Assembly: GCA_963677215.1 (NCBI GenBank) | Contig: OY781919.1 | Location: forward strand, 1,054,001 to 1,118,000 | Direction of reading: 5' to 3' | Length of the DNA: 64,000 bases | DNA from: G963676795 sp963677215 | Lineage (GTDB): Bacteria; Desulfobacterota; Desulfuromonadia; Desulfuromonadales; Geopsychrobacteraceae | Shown: positions 16,319-24,610 of the stretch, in pieces | How positions within the stretch are numbered: position 1 is the stretch's first letter | Layout: each line of letters starts with the position of its first letter | The notes under the pieces: generated by a model | What the model was told of the DNA's origin: nothing | What the model saw: only the letters and a program-made list of their open reading frames with translations | The model's database searches: none | Position numbers and translations under genes: made by a program

Positions 16319-17701
16319 CTATATACTGCGTGGCAATTCGACTCGTACCGAAAGCCCGCCGCTTGCACGGTTTTCGGCCAGGATACGGCCCTTATGCAGT
16401 ACCACGGCACGCTTGGCGATCGCCAGGCCGATGCCGGTTCCGCCGCTCTGCCGGTCACGGGCGTCGGCGACCCGGTAAAAGGGTTCGAACAGCTTGTCGA
16501 GTGAGTCCTCGGGCACCCCCGGCCCCTGATCATCGACGACGATGTTCACAACAGCGCCCTGTTGGCGCAGGGTGACCCTGACAACACCCCGTTCGGCGGT
16601 GTATTTGATTGCGTTGCGGATCACGTTCTCAATGGCATGGGCCAGCAGGTATTCAGAACCGTTCAACAGCACCTGCTCCGGGGCATCCAGTACGACCTGA
16701 CAGTTGTGCTTCTGAGCCTCATAGCTGGCATCCTGAACAAGTCGATCGAGCAGGCCGGACAGATCGAAAAGCTCAAACTTGTACTGCGCCGCGCCGCTTT
16801 CCAGTCGGGTCAGGCTGAGCAGCTGACCGATCATCTCGTTCATCCGCTCGGCTTCGCATTCGATCCGCGCCAGGGCCTTGGCCCGGGTTTCCGGCTTGCC
16901 CTGCTGGCGGGCCAGTTCCAGAGCGACGCCAAGTCGCGCCAGCGGCGACCTGAGCTCATGGGAAATATCCCTGAGCAGCTGCTTCTGTCCGGCCACCAGA
17001 TCTTCGATCTTGGTCGCCATATCGTCGAAATCATGGGCCAGTCCGGCCAGCTCTTGTGAGCCCTTGATCTGGCCACCGATCCGGGTCGACAGGTCGCCCG
17101 CGGCAAACTTTCGGGTCGCCTGGCGCAGACGACCGATCGGCGAGGTCAGCGAGCGGGCCAGCACAAAACAGATCACCGCGGAAATGACCAGCAACAGCAA
17201 CAGCTGCCAGCCGAGGAAACCGCGGGTCGCCTCCCTGGCGATATTGGCCGGTGCGGGGCGGTCAGGCAGGGTCAGGGCGACGACATAGGTCTGCCCCGAT
17301 TCAGCCAGAACAACTGTAGCCAGACTCTGCATTCCGTGCATTCCCATGTTCGGCATGACCAGTTCGCCGCTTCTCAGGGCACGTTTAACGGCCCAGGACA
17401 TCCGGAAATGGGCCTGACGCTCGCCTGACAACGGCTCGCCATACTGATCGAAAAGAGCCAGCATAATTCCGGTTCTGCGGCGGATCTTGCCGATATAGTC
17501 ATCCAGCTCTTTGAGCCCGTACTTTTCATAGGCTCGAATCGCATCTCGTCCGTATTCGGCGACGGCCCGCTGGGCAAAATCCTGGTTGGCCAGTGAAGGA
17601 TACTGCTGATCGCGCAGGTAGGTCAGAATAACCGTGACCCCGGCAACCAGCAGGATAATCAGCAGGAAATAGAGAAATATCTTGAAAAACAGGCTGCGCA
17701 T
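16319..17701 (-). CDS. cpxA: CpxA-like sensor histidine kinase
   Basis: 460 residues: membrane helix at about 7-28, periplasmic sensor to about 160, second helix near 163-187, HAMP, then the DHp helix with the phospho-accepting His in ISHELRSPLARLGVAL, and a HATPase domain with N box (NVIRNAIKYT), G1 (VDDQGPGVP) and G2 (GGTGIGLAIAKR). Its ATG overlaps the last base of the response-regulator stop codon, so the two are translationally coupled. The architecture and the divergent spy-like gene support a Cpx-type envelope-stress role. Confidence 0.88.
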   Translation of the reverse strand: MRSLFFKIFLYFLLIILLVAGVTVILTYLRDQQYPSLANQDFAQRAVAEYGRDAIRAYEKYGLKELDDYIGKIRRRTGIMLALFDQYGEPLSGERQAHFRMSWAVKRALRSGELVMPNMGMHGMQSLATVVLAESGQTYVVALTLPDRPAPANIAREATRGFLGWQLLLLLVISAVICFVLARSLTSPIGRLRQATRKFAAGDLSTRIGGQIKGSQELAGLAHDFDDMATKIEDLVAGQKQLLRDISHELRSPLARLGVALELARQQGKPETRAKALARIECEAERMNEMIGQLLSLTRLESGAAQYKFELFDLSGLLDRLVQDASYEAQKHNCQVVLDAPEQVLLNGSEYLLAHAIENVIRNAIKYTAERGVVRVTLRQQGAVVNIVVDDQGPGVPEDSLDKLFEPFYRVADARDRQSGGTGIGLAIAKRAVVLHKGRILAENRASGGLSVRVELPRSI

Positions 17702-18417
17702 CAGCTGTCCTCATCCGGCAGACAGTAGATATAACCGACCCCGCGGACGGTACGAATCAGGTCGATGTCGTTGCCGCTCACCCCCTTGCCGAGCTTCTTG
17801 CGCAGGGCACTGACGTGGACATCGATGCTGCGGTCATAGGCCGACAGGCGGCGGCCGAGAACCTTTTCCGTCAGTTCGTCGCGGCTGATGACTTCGCCGG
17901 CCTGGGCCATCAGCTCTTCGAGCAGGTTGAACTCGACCGAGGTCAGGTCGACAATCCTGCCGCTGCGCTTGACCGTCCGGTTGGTCGTTGACAGAACGAC
18001 ATTGCCGACTTTACGCTCGGTGGCCTTCTTTTCTGCTTCGGGTGCCGTCTCGACGGTCTCAAGACGGCGATGCACCGCACGGATGCGGGCCACCAGTTCA
18101 CGTGGGTTGAACGGCTTCGGCAGGTAATCGTCGGCGCCCATCTCCAGGCCGACAATCCGGTCGATATCGTCTCCCCGGGCAGTGAGCATGATCACCGGCA
18201 CCTTGCTCGACTCACGGATCTTCCTTAATACATCAAAGCCATTCATCCCCGGCAGCATGACATCCAGAATAACCAGGGAATAGTTTCCGGCCAGAACCTT
18301 TTCCGCTCCCTGTTCGCCCTGATGAACGGCATCGATGGAAAAACCTTCGTTGCCCAGGTAATCGGTCAGCAGTTCGCAGAGTTCGTTATCGTCATCAATG
18401 ATAAGAATTTGATCCAT
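17701..18417 (-). CDS. cpxR: CpxR-like OmpR-family response regulator
   Basis: 238 residues: receiver domain (acidic pocket IIDDD at 6-10, phospho-acceptor Asp52 in VILDVMLPGMNG, Lys in the conserved KPFNPRE) and an OmpR-type winged helix ending GVGYIYCLPDE. Partner of the kinase that follows with a one-base overlap. Two pairs of CpxR-box half-sites lie in the 196-base gap to the divergent spy-like gene, so it probably controls both that gene and itself. Confidence 0.9.
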   Translation of the reverse strand: MDQILIIDDDNELCELLTDYLGNEGFSIDAVHQGEQGAEKVLAGNYSLVILDVMLPGMNGFDVLRKIRESSKVPVIMLTARGDDIDRIVGLEMGADDYLPKPFNPRELVARIRAVHRRLETVETAPEAEKKATERKVGNVVLSTTNRTVKRSGRIVDLTSVEFNLLEELMAQAGEVISRDELTEKVLGRRLSAYDRSIDVHVSALRKKLGKGVSGNDIDLIRTVRGVGYIYCLPDEDS

Positions 18418-18471
18418 TGTTTTTACCTCGCGTTATTTAACCATACTAACCTGACCGATACGCCCGTAGCT

Positions 18472-18542
18472 GTAAAGAAATGTAAAGCAAGTCCCTGAAA
18501 TTACGTCTTAACACAACTTTACAAAACCTCACAGCACTTTAC
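18472..18542. promoter_or_regulatory. CpxR-box-like half-sites between cpxR and the spy-like gene
   Basis: GTAAA-N5-GTAAA at 18472-18486 matches the E. coli CpxR consensus exactly. A second pair in the other orientation, TTTAC-N15-TTTAC, spans 18518-18542, with half-sites 20 bases (about two helical turns) apart. Both lie between the divergent regulator and Spy/CpxP-like genes. Confidence 0.7.
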
Positions 18543-18613
18543 CCCCTCTTAAGATCTTTTGCTCTATAGTCTGATCATCACAACGACGTTGCAATTACGC
18601 AAAGGAGAACAAA

Positions 18614-19228
18614 ATGAACAAGAAGATGATGATCCCGACCCTTATTTGTGGTGCTCTTTTAATTACAACAAGTGCTTTCGCCTGGGGCGGACCTAAAGGT
18701 ACCCGCGGCTGTGACGGCTTTGGACCAGGTGCCGGACCAATGGGTGCAGCACAGACCATCACCGCAGAACAGCACCAGCAGATGGTTCAGCAACGTGTCG
18801 ATCGCATGGGCACCCTGCTGGAACTCAGCGCCAAGCAGAAAGAGCAAATGACCAAGATCCACAACGATCAGTTTCAACAACGCCAGGATATGCAGACCAA
18901 GATGCAGGCCAACAGGGACGCCCTGACCGCCTACAACCTGAATGACAAATTCAACGAGTCCGACTATCGCAAACTGGTAGAAAAACAGGCAGACCTGAGA
19001 ACCGACATGATGGTCCAACGCGCCAAAACCCAGCAGCAGCTCAAGGATGTTCTGACCCCCGAACAACAGATCAAGGCCGACAAACTGCAGGCCATGAACG
19101 GCCCCGGCACTGGCCAGCGCGGTGGTAAACATTTCCGCACCAACAGTGACTGCCCGCGAGCCGACTACGGTCAGGGCTCCGGCTATGGACCAGGCATGAT
19201 GCGTGGCCAGGGCCAGCGCTGGATGTAA
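18614..19228 (+). CDS. Spy/CpxP-family periplasmic protein
   Basis: 204 residues. Signal peptide at 1-23 (ends TSAFA), then helical Spy/CpxP core: the two LTxxQ-like motifs appear as LELSAKQKEQMTKI and VLTPEQQIKADKL. The N-terminal linker and the C-terminal tail (Gly, Met, Arg, Gln-rich, RGGKHFRT to MMRGQGQRWM) are flexible. Spy and CpxP are periplasmic chaperone/signal proteins; some members bind metals (ZraP). Divergent from the CpxR-like regulator, with boxes in between. Confidence 0.85.
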   Translation: MNKKMMIPTLICGALLITTSAFAWGGPKGTRGCDGFGPGAGPMGAAQTITAEQHQQMVQQRVDRMGTLLELSAKQKEQMTKIHNDQFQQRQDMQTKMQANRDALTAYNLNDKFNESDYRKLVEKQADLRTDMMVQRAKTQQQLKDVLTPEQQIKADKLQAMNGPGTGQRGGKHFRTNSDCPRADYGQGSGYGPGMMRGQGQRWM

Positions 19229-19270
19229 GGCTGCGATGATATAACCTCCCCCCTTAACTCCCAAATGACA

Positions 19271-19298
19271 AAGCGGGCTTCCACAAGGAAGCCCGCTT
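19271..19298 (+). terminator. Rho-independent terminator after the spy-like gene
   Basis: Perfect 12-bp stem AAGCGGGCTTCC / GGAAGCCCGCTT with an ACAA loop, followed by TTCTATT. Confidence 0.9.
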
Positions 19299-19656
19299 TT
19301 CTATTATAAATTTCTGCAGATCAACCGTTCATCTGAAATCAAATCAAAGATCCGGTTTTCTTCGCTGCAAAAGAAAATTGCCTTAGTCACGTCCCAAATT
19401 CAACAAACCAGATGAGACGAAGCAGTTGGTAGCTTCCTGTATTTCAATCGTTTCTCAGTCTTCATTCCGGTTAGGAATTGTGACATTCCATAATACCGTT
19501 TCACATTTTGATACAACTCTAATATTTAGAATAGCGGGATTTCCTATATCGCGAATTGAAAATTTTCCAATGGGAGGAATGCGAAAAAACTGACATCAAT
19601 TTTTAACCTTATTCTAGCTATTTAAATTTCATTGAACGGAAGGAAAAGGGAAAATT
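19299..19656. other. Porin 1 upstream region
   Basis: 358 bases, AT-rich, no gene. It holds the triple half-site operator at 19464-19489, and the block from the third half-site onward (19485-19510) recurs nearly unchanged in front of porin 2 (24432-24457), marking the 5' border of the duplicated unit. A GGAAGGAAAAGGG stretch before 19657 provides the ribosome-binding site. The promoter is probably between 19490 and 19560, but no textbook -35/-10 pair stands out. Confidence 0.6.
19464..19489. promoter_or_regulatory. LysR-type operator ATTCC-N5-GGAAT-N6-ATTCC, porin 1
   Basis: ATTCC (19464), GGAAT (19474) and ATTCC (19485) with 5- and 6-base spacers. The first two arms give an inverted repeat with T-N11-A, the classical LysR box. 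The same arrangement is found at 24314, 24411 and (with one changed half-site) 31201. Inferred target of the LysR gene at 30221. Confidence 0.7.
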
Positions 19657-20943
19657 ATGAAAAGAACAATCAGGTTTACAGCTATAGCTGCCATCTTATC
19701 ATTCTTTGCTGTGACCACAGTCTACGCTGATACACTTCAGGATGCTTTCAAATCTGGAAAAGTAAGTGGTGAACTTCTCTACCAGTATGAAGGTGGAGAT
19801 ACTGACGTCGATTCCAACTCCCCAGGTGCCGCCATTATCGTCCCCAATACTGGTGAAGGCCGCTGGGGCAGTTCCGCAGGTATTCGTCTTCAATACGTGA
19901 CTGGCCAATTCCATGGATTCAGTGCTGGTGCAGCATTTATTTCCAGTACCGATATTGGCAATCCCGAGTTTGTGGCCCCAAGACATGCCGTAGAAGATAC
20001 CAGAATCACCCAGGCTTATCTGCAGTACAGCTTTTTAAAGGGCAACAGCATCAAGATCGGCCGTCAGACCATCGGCTCACCGCTGATTGCGAATGCCGTT
20101 GCCGGGCCTTTGCAATACGATTCATTTGATGCTGCGGTTCTGACCACTACTCTCCTGCCTAAAACTGTCGTCAAGCTCATCGCTATCAACGAATGGCAAC
20201 CAAGAGATACTCCCCACCATGTCACATATGATGATCCGATCTACTCTGTGTTTGTGAATAACAAAAGCATTACTGGCTTATCACTGACAGGTCAGTTCAT
20301 GACGACCAAAGAAGACTACAGTGACGAATCGTATAATGGCACTGTCTTTGGCAACTACGATGCTCCAATTTTCACCCGTGACGGTTATTCAACATACTAC
20401 CTGAGCGCCGATTACAAACTGCCTATCTCTCATCCAGTAACACTGCACGGGCAATACGGTGGCGCGACCTTCGAACAGGAGGGCGAGGATGATACCTGGT
20501 TCTACGGCCTTAAAATTGAGACAAAAGTCGCCGGAATCGGCCTTGAGGCCTGCTATACTGAAACGTCTGATAAAAATGACTTTCCAGGCACCGCAGGTCA
20601 TGTCCCAGGTCCCTTGTACAATAAAACCCTGCTGACAACGCCATTTCGCGCCAGCCATAAGTCCTATTCTGCCGGGGCGTCCTACGCCTTTACCGATGGA
20701 GTTCTCAAGGGCCTGCATGCCCGTGGCCTGGTCCTCTACCACGAAGAAGATGCCAACCAGACTGCCAGCACCGATGATGGCGTCATCGAGTTTGCCCATT
20801 GGATCGGTTATGACTTCTCGGGGGCACTGCAGGGCTTAAGCGTGAACGCCAACGGCTCTATTGCTAAGTATGACAAACTGATCGATGGCGGTGACGACGA
20901 CACTATTCAGTATGTCCGCCTCTACGTCAGCTACAAATTTTAA
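19657..20943 (+). CDS. Outer-membrane porin (OprD/MOMP-like), copy 1
   Basis: 428 residues. Signal peptide at 1-24 (AVTTVYA|D), then a beta-barrel pattern of alternating hydrophobic strands ending in aromatic Phe (YVRLYVSYKF), the usual C-terminal sorting signal. Family is OprD/Campylobacter-MOMP-like by appearance (LQDAFKSGKVSGELLYQYE start). Near-identical in length and sequence to the porin at 24611. Likely admits the substrate of the periplasmic hydrolases that follow, and is placed first in the cassette behind the shared operator. Confidence 0.85.
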   Translation: MKRTIRFTAIAAILSFFAVTTVYADTLQDAFKSGKVSGELLYQYEGGDTDVDSNSPGAAIIVPNTGEGRWGSSAGIRLQYVTGQFHGFSAGAAFISSTDIGNPEFVAPRHAVEDTRITQAYLQYSFLKGNSIKIGRQTIGSPLIANAVAGPLQYDSFDAAVLTTTLLPKTVVKLIAINEWQPRDTPHHVTYDDPIYSVFVNNKSITGLSLTGQFMTTKEDYSDESYNGTVFGNYDAPIFTRDGYSTYYLSADYKLPISHPVTLHGQYGGATFEQEGEDDTWFYGLKIETKVAGIGLEACYTETSDKNDFPGTAGHVPGPLYNKTLLTTPFRASHKSYSAGASYAFTDGVLKGLHARGLVLYHEEDANQTASTDDGVIEFAHWIGYDFSGALQGLSVNANGSIAKYDKLIDGGDDDTIQYVRLYVSYKF

Positions 20944-21007
20944 TCAGACATATGAAAATATCTTGGGTGAGCAAAATCTCGCCCAAGCACTAATGATGGA
21001 GAAATTG

Positions 21008-22012
21008 ATGAAAGAGCAGAATAAAAACGATTCTAAGGGTGTTACAAGAAGAAACTTCCTTGTAGGGGCTACCACAGCGGCAGGTGTGGCAACAGCAGTT
21101 TCAGTAGCCGGTCTGCCTTCACTCGCCTTTGCCTCAACTGACAAAAATGTTGTTGATTTTAAAACTTCGGTCGGCGGTTTTCGCGTCATCACCGTTGGGA
21201 CCGGTGCACCAGGACTAAACCCACACCGTGGAAATCCCTCAACTATGGTGCAATACAAGGACAAATACTTTCTGGTCGATTGCGGTGCAGACTCGGTCAA
21301 ATCCCTGTTCATGCATGGCTTGCATGTCAAAGACGTGAAGAACATGCTATTTACCCATCAGCACATGGACCACAATGCTGACTGGGTCAACTTCTTTGTC
21401 ACGGGTTGGGGATTGCCAGTCGGAAGACGGACCCTTGATCTCGTAGGTCCTGAGGTTAAAAATCTTCATAAAGCCACTCTGGATCTGTATGCAATGGATA
21501 TTGCGGATCGTGCAGAAAAAGCCGGTTTTACCTATAATGGTGTCCGCGATAACGTCAATATCAATGAGCTGACCGGTGACAAGCAGACCTTTACCCTTGA
21601 TGGCGTAAAAATCACCGCAGTCAAGGTTCCCCATTTTGATATGCAAGCCTATGCCTATGTCTTTGAAGCGGATGGCCATAAGGTCGTTGTGACCGGTGAC
21701 CTCATCTACGCTGCCAACCTTCCAGCAGAATTTGCCAACGCAGATATCCTGGTTGTAGATGGCAACCAAACCTCAAACTTCGGCAATGTTCCTCCCAAAG
21801 TCCGAGAAATGCTGTTGAAAAAAGTTGGTGTCGGCCACATCAGCGAAGGGGATATCGGCAAACTGGCCGTTGAGTCCAAGGCTAAAAAGCTGGTTATCAC
21901 CCATCTTAACGGTGACTTTTTTGACCTGGATGCAACCAAAAAGATGTACCGCGATATGGGTTTCAAAGGTGAAATCATCGGCGCCTATGACGGGATGCCG
22001 GTAAAGCCATAA
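21008..22012 (+). CDS. Exported metallo-beta-lactamase-fold hydrolase, copy 1 (Tat signal)
   Basis: 334 residues from the ATG at 21008 (GGAGA site ahead). A twin-arginine signal is clear: TRRNFLVGA at 13-21, hydrophobic stretch, AFA cleavage near 42. The mature part has the metal motif HQHMDH (117-122), a GDLIYAANLPAEFA stretch with the bridging Asp, and distal His residues (KVPHFDMQAY, ITHLNGD). GTGAPGLNPHRGNPST resembles the MBL-type arylsulfatases (Pseudoalteromonas AtsA) and RNase Z relatives; sulfatase activity is an inference supported by the sulfatase next door. Tat export suggests folding with metal before export. The copy at 25973 has a Sec signal instead. Confidence 0.8.
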   Translation: MKEQNKNDSKGVTRRNFLVGATTAAGVATAVSVAGLPSLAFASTDKNVVDFKTSVGGFRVITVGTGAPGLNPHRGNPSTMVQYKDKYFLVDCGADSVKSLFMHGLHVKDVKNMLFTHQHMDHNADWVNFFVTGWGLPVGRRTLDLVGPEVKNLHKATLDLYAMDIADRAEKAGFTYNGVRDNVNINELTGDKQTFTLDGVKITAVKVPHFDMQAYAYVFEADGHKVVVTGDLIYAANLPAEFANADILVVDGNQTSNFGNVPPKVREMLLKKVGVGHISEGDIGKLAVESKAKKLVITHLNGDFFDLDATKKMYRDMGFKGEIIGAYDGMPVKP

Positions 22013-22026
22013 AAAAACGATCTGTC

Positions 22027-22057
22027 GGCCGAACGGTGAAGGTTGAACCGTTCGGCC
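22027..22057 (+). other. Intercistronic hairpin, cassette 1
   Basis: 11-bp stem GGCCGAACGGT / ACCGTTCGGCC between the MBL hydrolase and the sulfatase. A hairpin sits at the same place in cassette 2 with changed but still paired arms. No T run follows, so it looks like an mRNA stability or attenuation element, not a full terminator. Confidence 0.6.
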
Positions 22058-22100
22058 ACAAATTGTTGTTTAAACAACCCATTTTTAGAGGTCTGCCACA

Positions 22101-23912
22101 ATGAAATCATCTTTTAGCAATAAGTTCACTCAAAGTTCCTCAGTAAAAATGGCATCCATCGCAATGGCGTCCATCGGACTGCTGTCAGCTTGCGGCCCAA
22201 CCGTTAAAAATCCTAAAATTCAAGTGTCTGAGAAGGTTGACAGCAATCCTCAAAAACCAAACTTCGTTACGATTCTCACTGATGACCAAGGATACTCTGA
22301 CCTTTCGTGCTTCGGTGGCGAGATTGATACCCCGAATATCTGTGCCCTCGCCGAGCATGGGGTCATGGTCACCGATTATTACACCGCCCCTGTATCGGCA
22401 CCGACACGAGCCATGCTACTGACTGGCACTGACAACCATCTGAACGGTCTCGGAAATATGCCACCGTTACATTCCGCCAATCAGATAGGAGTGCCAGGAT
22501 ATGAAGGGCATCTTACCAGATCGGTTCTCACTGTTGCAGAGATTCTCAACCAGGCTGGCTATAACAGCTATTTTGCCGGCAAATGGCACGTTGGCTCTCT
22601 TCCCGCAAGCTTCCCGTCTAGCCGAGGTTTTGACCATGCCTTCGCTTTCACCGGGGGCGGGGTAAGTCACTGGAATGACCAACTGCCGCTATCCGCCTTT
22701 GAGGCGCCTGGGTTCTTCTATGTCGAGGATGGCAAAAAAGTGGATAAACTGCCAGCGGATTTCTATTCATCCAAGGCTTATACCGACAAAATCATCGAGT
22801 ATATCGGTGATAATCCGCAAAAGCCATTCTTTGCCGAACTGGCCTTTACTGCCCCTCACGATCCATTGCATGCCCCGGATGAATGGATTGAAAAGTATAT
22901 GGGCCGTTACGAGAAGGGCTATGATGTGCTGCGCAAGGAGCGCCTTGCGCGGATGAAAAAAATGGGGCTGGTCGCTGAAAGCGTCGAGGATGTTATTAAT
23001 AACCCTGACTATAAGCCCTGGGATAGCCTGACTCCTGAGCAACAGAGACGTTCAGCAAAGTCGATGGCTGTTTATGCGGCGATGATTTCCTACCTGGACC
23101 ATGAGGTCGGCCGTTTGGTTCAACACCTCAAGGATATCGGCGAATTCGACAATACCTATTTCATCTATACCCACGACAATGGATCAAACCCCAAAGGTGC
23201 CCCGAGTTACGGCGGTAATACCCCTAAGTTTTTGGCCCAGTTCGATAATTCATACGAAAATATGGGGCGGCCAAATTCGTTCGTAAGCACTGGTGCGGGC
23301 TGGGCGGAAGCGTGCAGTACTCCCTTTGCCTTTTATAAGACAACGGTCGGTGAAGGCGGCGTCCGTGCTCCTTTGATTTTTGCTGGCCCAGGTGTGAAAA
23401 ATCAAGGCAAGTACGTTTCCAGTGGCGGTTCTATGGTCACAGATGTGACCCCGACAATCATCGATCTGGCGGGTGCCCAGCAGCAAGAAACCCGCTACGG
23501 AGTTAATATTCATCAGATGACTGGCAAATCGTTAAAGCCTTTCTTTCTGGGAACATCGGATCAGGCACGAACAGCTCAGGATGCCATTGCCATGGAATTT
23601 AATGGTGAGCGCTTATTTGTCAAGGATAACTGGAAAATCCGAAGGCTGATGGGAGCACACAAGCGTATTGCCAAAGGACAGTGGGAATTATTCAACCTCG
23701 CAGACGATCCCTCAGAGCAGCATAACCTGGCAGAGCAATATCCTGAAAAGCTGAAAGAGTTAACGTCATTATATGACGAATACGCCCAGAGGGTCGGGGT
23801 TGTCGAGAAAGATTGGACCTATCCGTCCACCTATCTCCTCAAGACGTGGTCGCTTCGTGATGGTAAGTTCAGTGAGAACCCTTACGAGAACATTTATCAT
23901 AAAAAACAGTAG
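22101..23912 (+). CDS. Lipoprotein sulfatase, Ser-type (copy 1)
   Basis: 603 residues, type I (formylglycine) sulfatase. Lipobox LLSAC puts the lipidated Cys at 31, so the enzyme is anchored in the periplasm or outer membrane. Metal ligands Asp61-Asp62 (TDDQG) and DNGSNP near 360, and the active-site signature SAPTRAMLLTG with Ser99 as the residue to be converted to formylglycine. Because it is Ser and not Cys, it needs the anaerobic radical-SAM maturase, encoded at 28908. HDPLH and GKWHVG carry further active-site residues. Substrate unknown; context suggests an aryl sulfate. Follows the MBL hydrolase by 88 bases. Confidence 0.92.
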   Translation: MKSSFSNKFTQSSSVKMASIAMASIGLLSACGPTVKNPKIQVSEKVDSNPQKPNFVTILTDDQGYSDLSCFGGEIDTPNICALAEHGVMVTDYYTAPVSAPTRAMLLTGTDNHLNGLGNMPPLHSANQIGVPGYEGHLTRSVLTVAEILNQAGYNSYFAGKWHVGSLPASFPSSRGFDHAFAFTGGGVSHWNDQLPLSAFEAPGFFYVEDGKKVDKLPADFYSSKAYTDKIIEYIGDNPQKPFFAELAFTAPHDPLHAPDEWIEKYMGRYEKGYDVLRKERLARMKKMGLVAESVEDVINNPDYKPWDSLTPEQQRRSAKSMAVYAAMISYLDHEVGRLVQHLKDIGEFDNTYFIYTHDNGSNPKGAPSYGGNTPKFLAQFDNSYENMGRPNSFVSTGAGWAEACSTPFAFYKTTVGEGGVRAPLIFAGPGVKNQGKYVSSGGSMVTDVTPTIIDLAGAQQQETRYGVNIHQMTGKSLKPFFLGTSDQARTAQDAIAMEFNGERLFVKDNWKIRRLMGAHKRIAKGQWELFNLADDPSEQHNLAEQYPEKLKELTSLYDEYAQRVGVVEKDWTYPSTYLLKTWSLRDGKFSENPYENIYHKKQ

Positions 23913-23934
23913 GGTGTAGTTCCTTGTTGTTTAT

Positions 23935-23961
23935 AAGGAGAAGCCCTCAAGGCTTCTCCTT
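23935..23961 (+). terminator. Terminator after sulfatase 1
   Basis: 11-bp perfect stem AAGGAGAAGCC / GGCTTCTCCTT with a CTCAA loop, 22 bases after the sulfatase stop. A near-identical hairpin follows sulfatase 2, so it is part of the duplicated unit. Confidence 0.75.
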
Positions 23962-24313
23962 TGTTCACGTTAGAAGGTTTGTATGGAAATAGCGCTACCT
24001 TTTCACATGATCTTCGAGCCTGGCGGATAAAGGTTGCAGTTGATGAATGGGATTTCAAAACTTAGACTTTTTTGCCCATGTCCCTAAATTTTTGTTGTTT
24101 CGATTATGTGCAGACATATCAAATCTAAATTTCAAATTTTTGAAACAGGATAATATCTCTACGTACCGTTCCACATTCAACCAGGCCAATAGCACTATTG
24201 GCTGGCACTTCCTGCTCACAACTATCGAAACATTGTGTTGTCAAAAAGAAAAAATCTCATTTGGGGCAAAATTCGGCTCTCGCCTAGCTTTTCAATTCTC
24301 CGCAGATATCATT

Positions 24314-24339
24314 ATTCTATTTTGGAATAGCAATATTCC
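24314..24339. promoter_or_regulatory. LysR-type operator, porin 2 distal site
   Basis: ATTCT-N5-GGAAT-N6-ATTCC, same spacing as at 19464, 97 bases upstream of the proximal site. The first half-site has one change. Confidence 0.6.
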
Positions 24340-24410
24340 ACATTATCATTAAAAAGAAAAAATCACGCTGATCGCTGGCAATCCCTATTCTTCTGGCATC
24401 CCTAGCAGAC

Positions 24411-24436
24411 ATTCCAAGTAGGAATCGTAGGATTCC
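24411..24436. promoter_or_regulatory. LysR-type operator, porin 2 proximal site
   Basis: ATTCC-N5-GGAAT-N6-ATTCC at the same distance from the porin start (about 175 bases) as in copy 1. The spacers differ from copy 1 while the half-sites are kept. Confidence 0.7.
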
Positions 24437-24610
24437 ATATTACCGTTTCACATTTCTACTCATCTCGAATATTTAAAATAACGGAGTTTTCCTGCCACTG
24501 CGAGTTGATAATTTTCCTTAAGAAGGAGGGTTACGAAAAGACGTACAAATATTTTGAACTTCATGTTTTTTATACCGATTATTTTTAAACGGAAGAAAGA
24601 AGGAGATGTG

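Larger units (their letters stand above)
23962..24610. other. Inter-cassette region upstream of porin 2
   Basis: 649 AT-rich bases with no convincing gene. It contains two complete copies of the triple half-site operator (24314-24339 and 24411-24436). From about 24411 to the porin start it is related to the region before porin 1; the left part (23962-24400) has no counterpart there. A 101-codon frame at 24047-24352 overlaps the distal operator and shows no coding character. Confidence 0.6.

Noticed and set aside
24047..24352. 101-codon reading frame in the inter-cassette region
   Set aside because: AT-driven, no ribosome-binding site, overlaps a regulatory site, and no family recognised.
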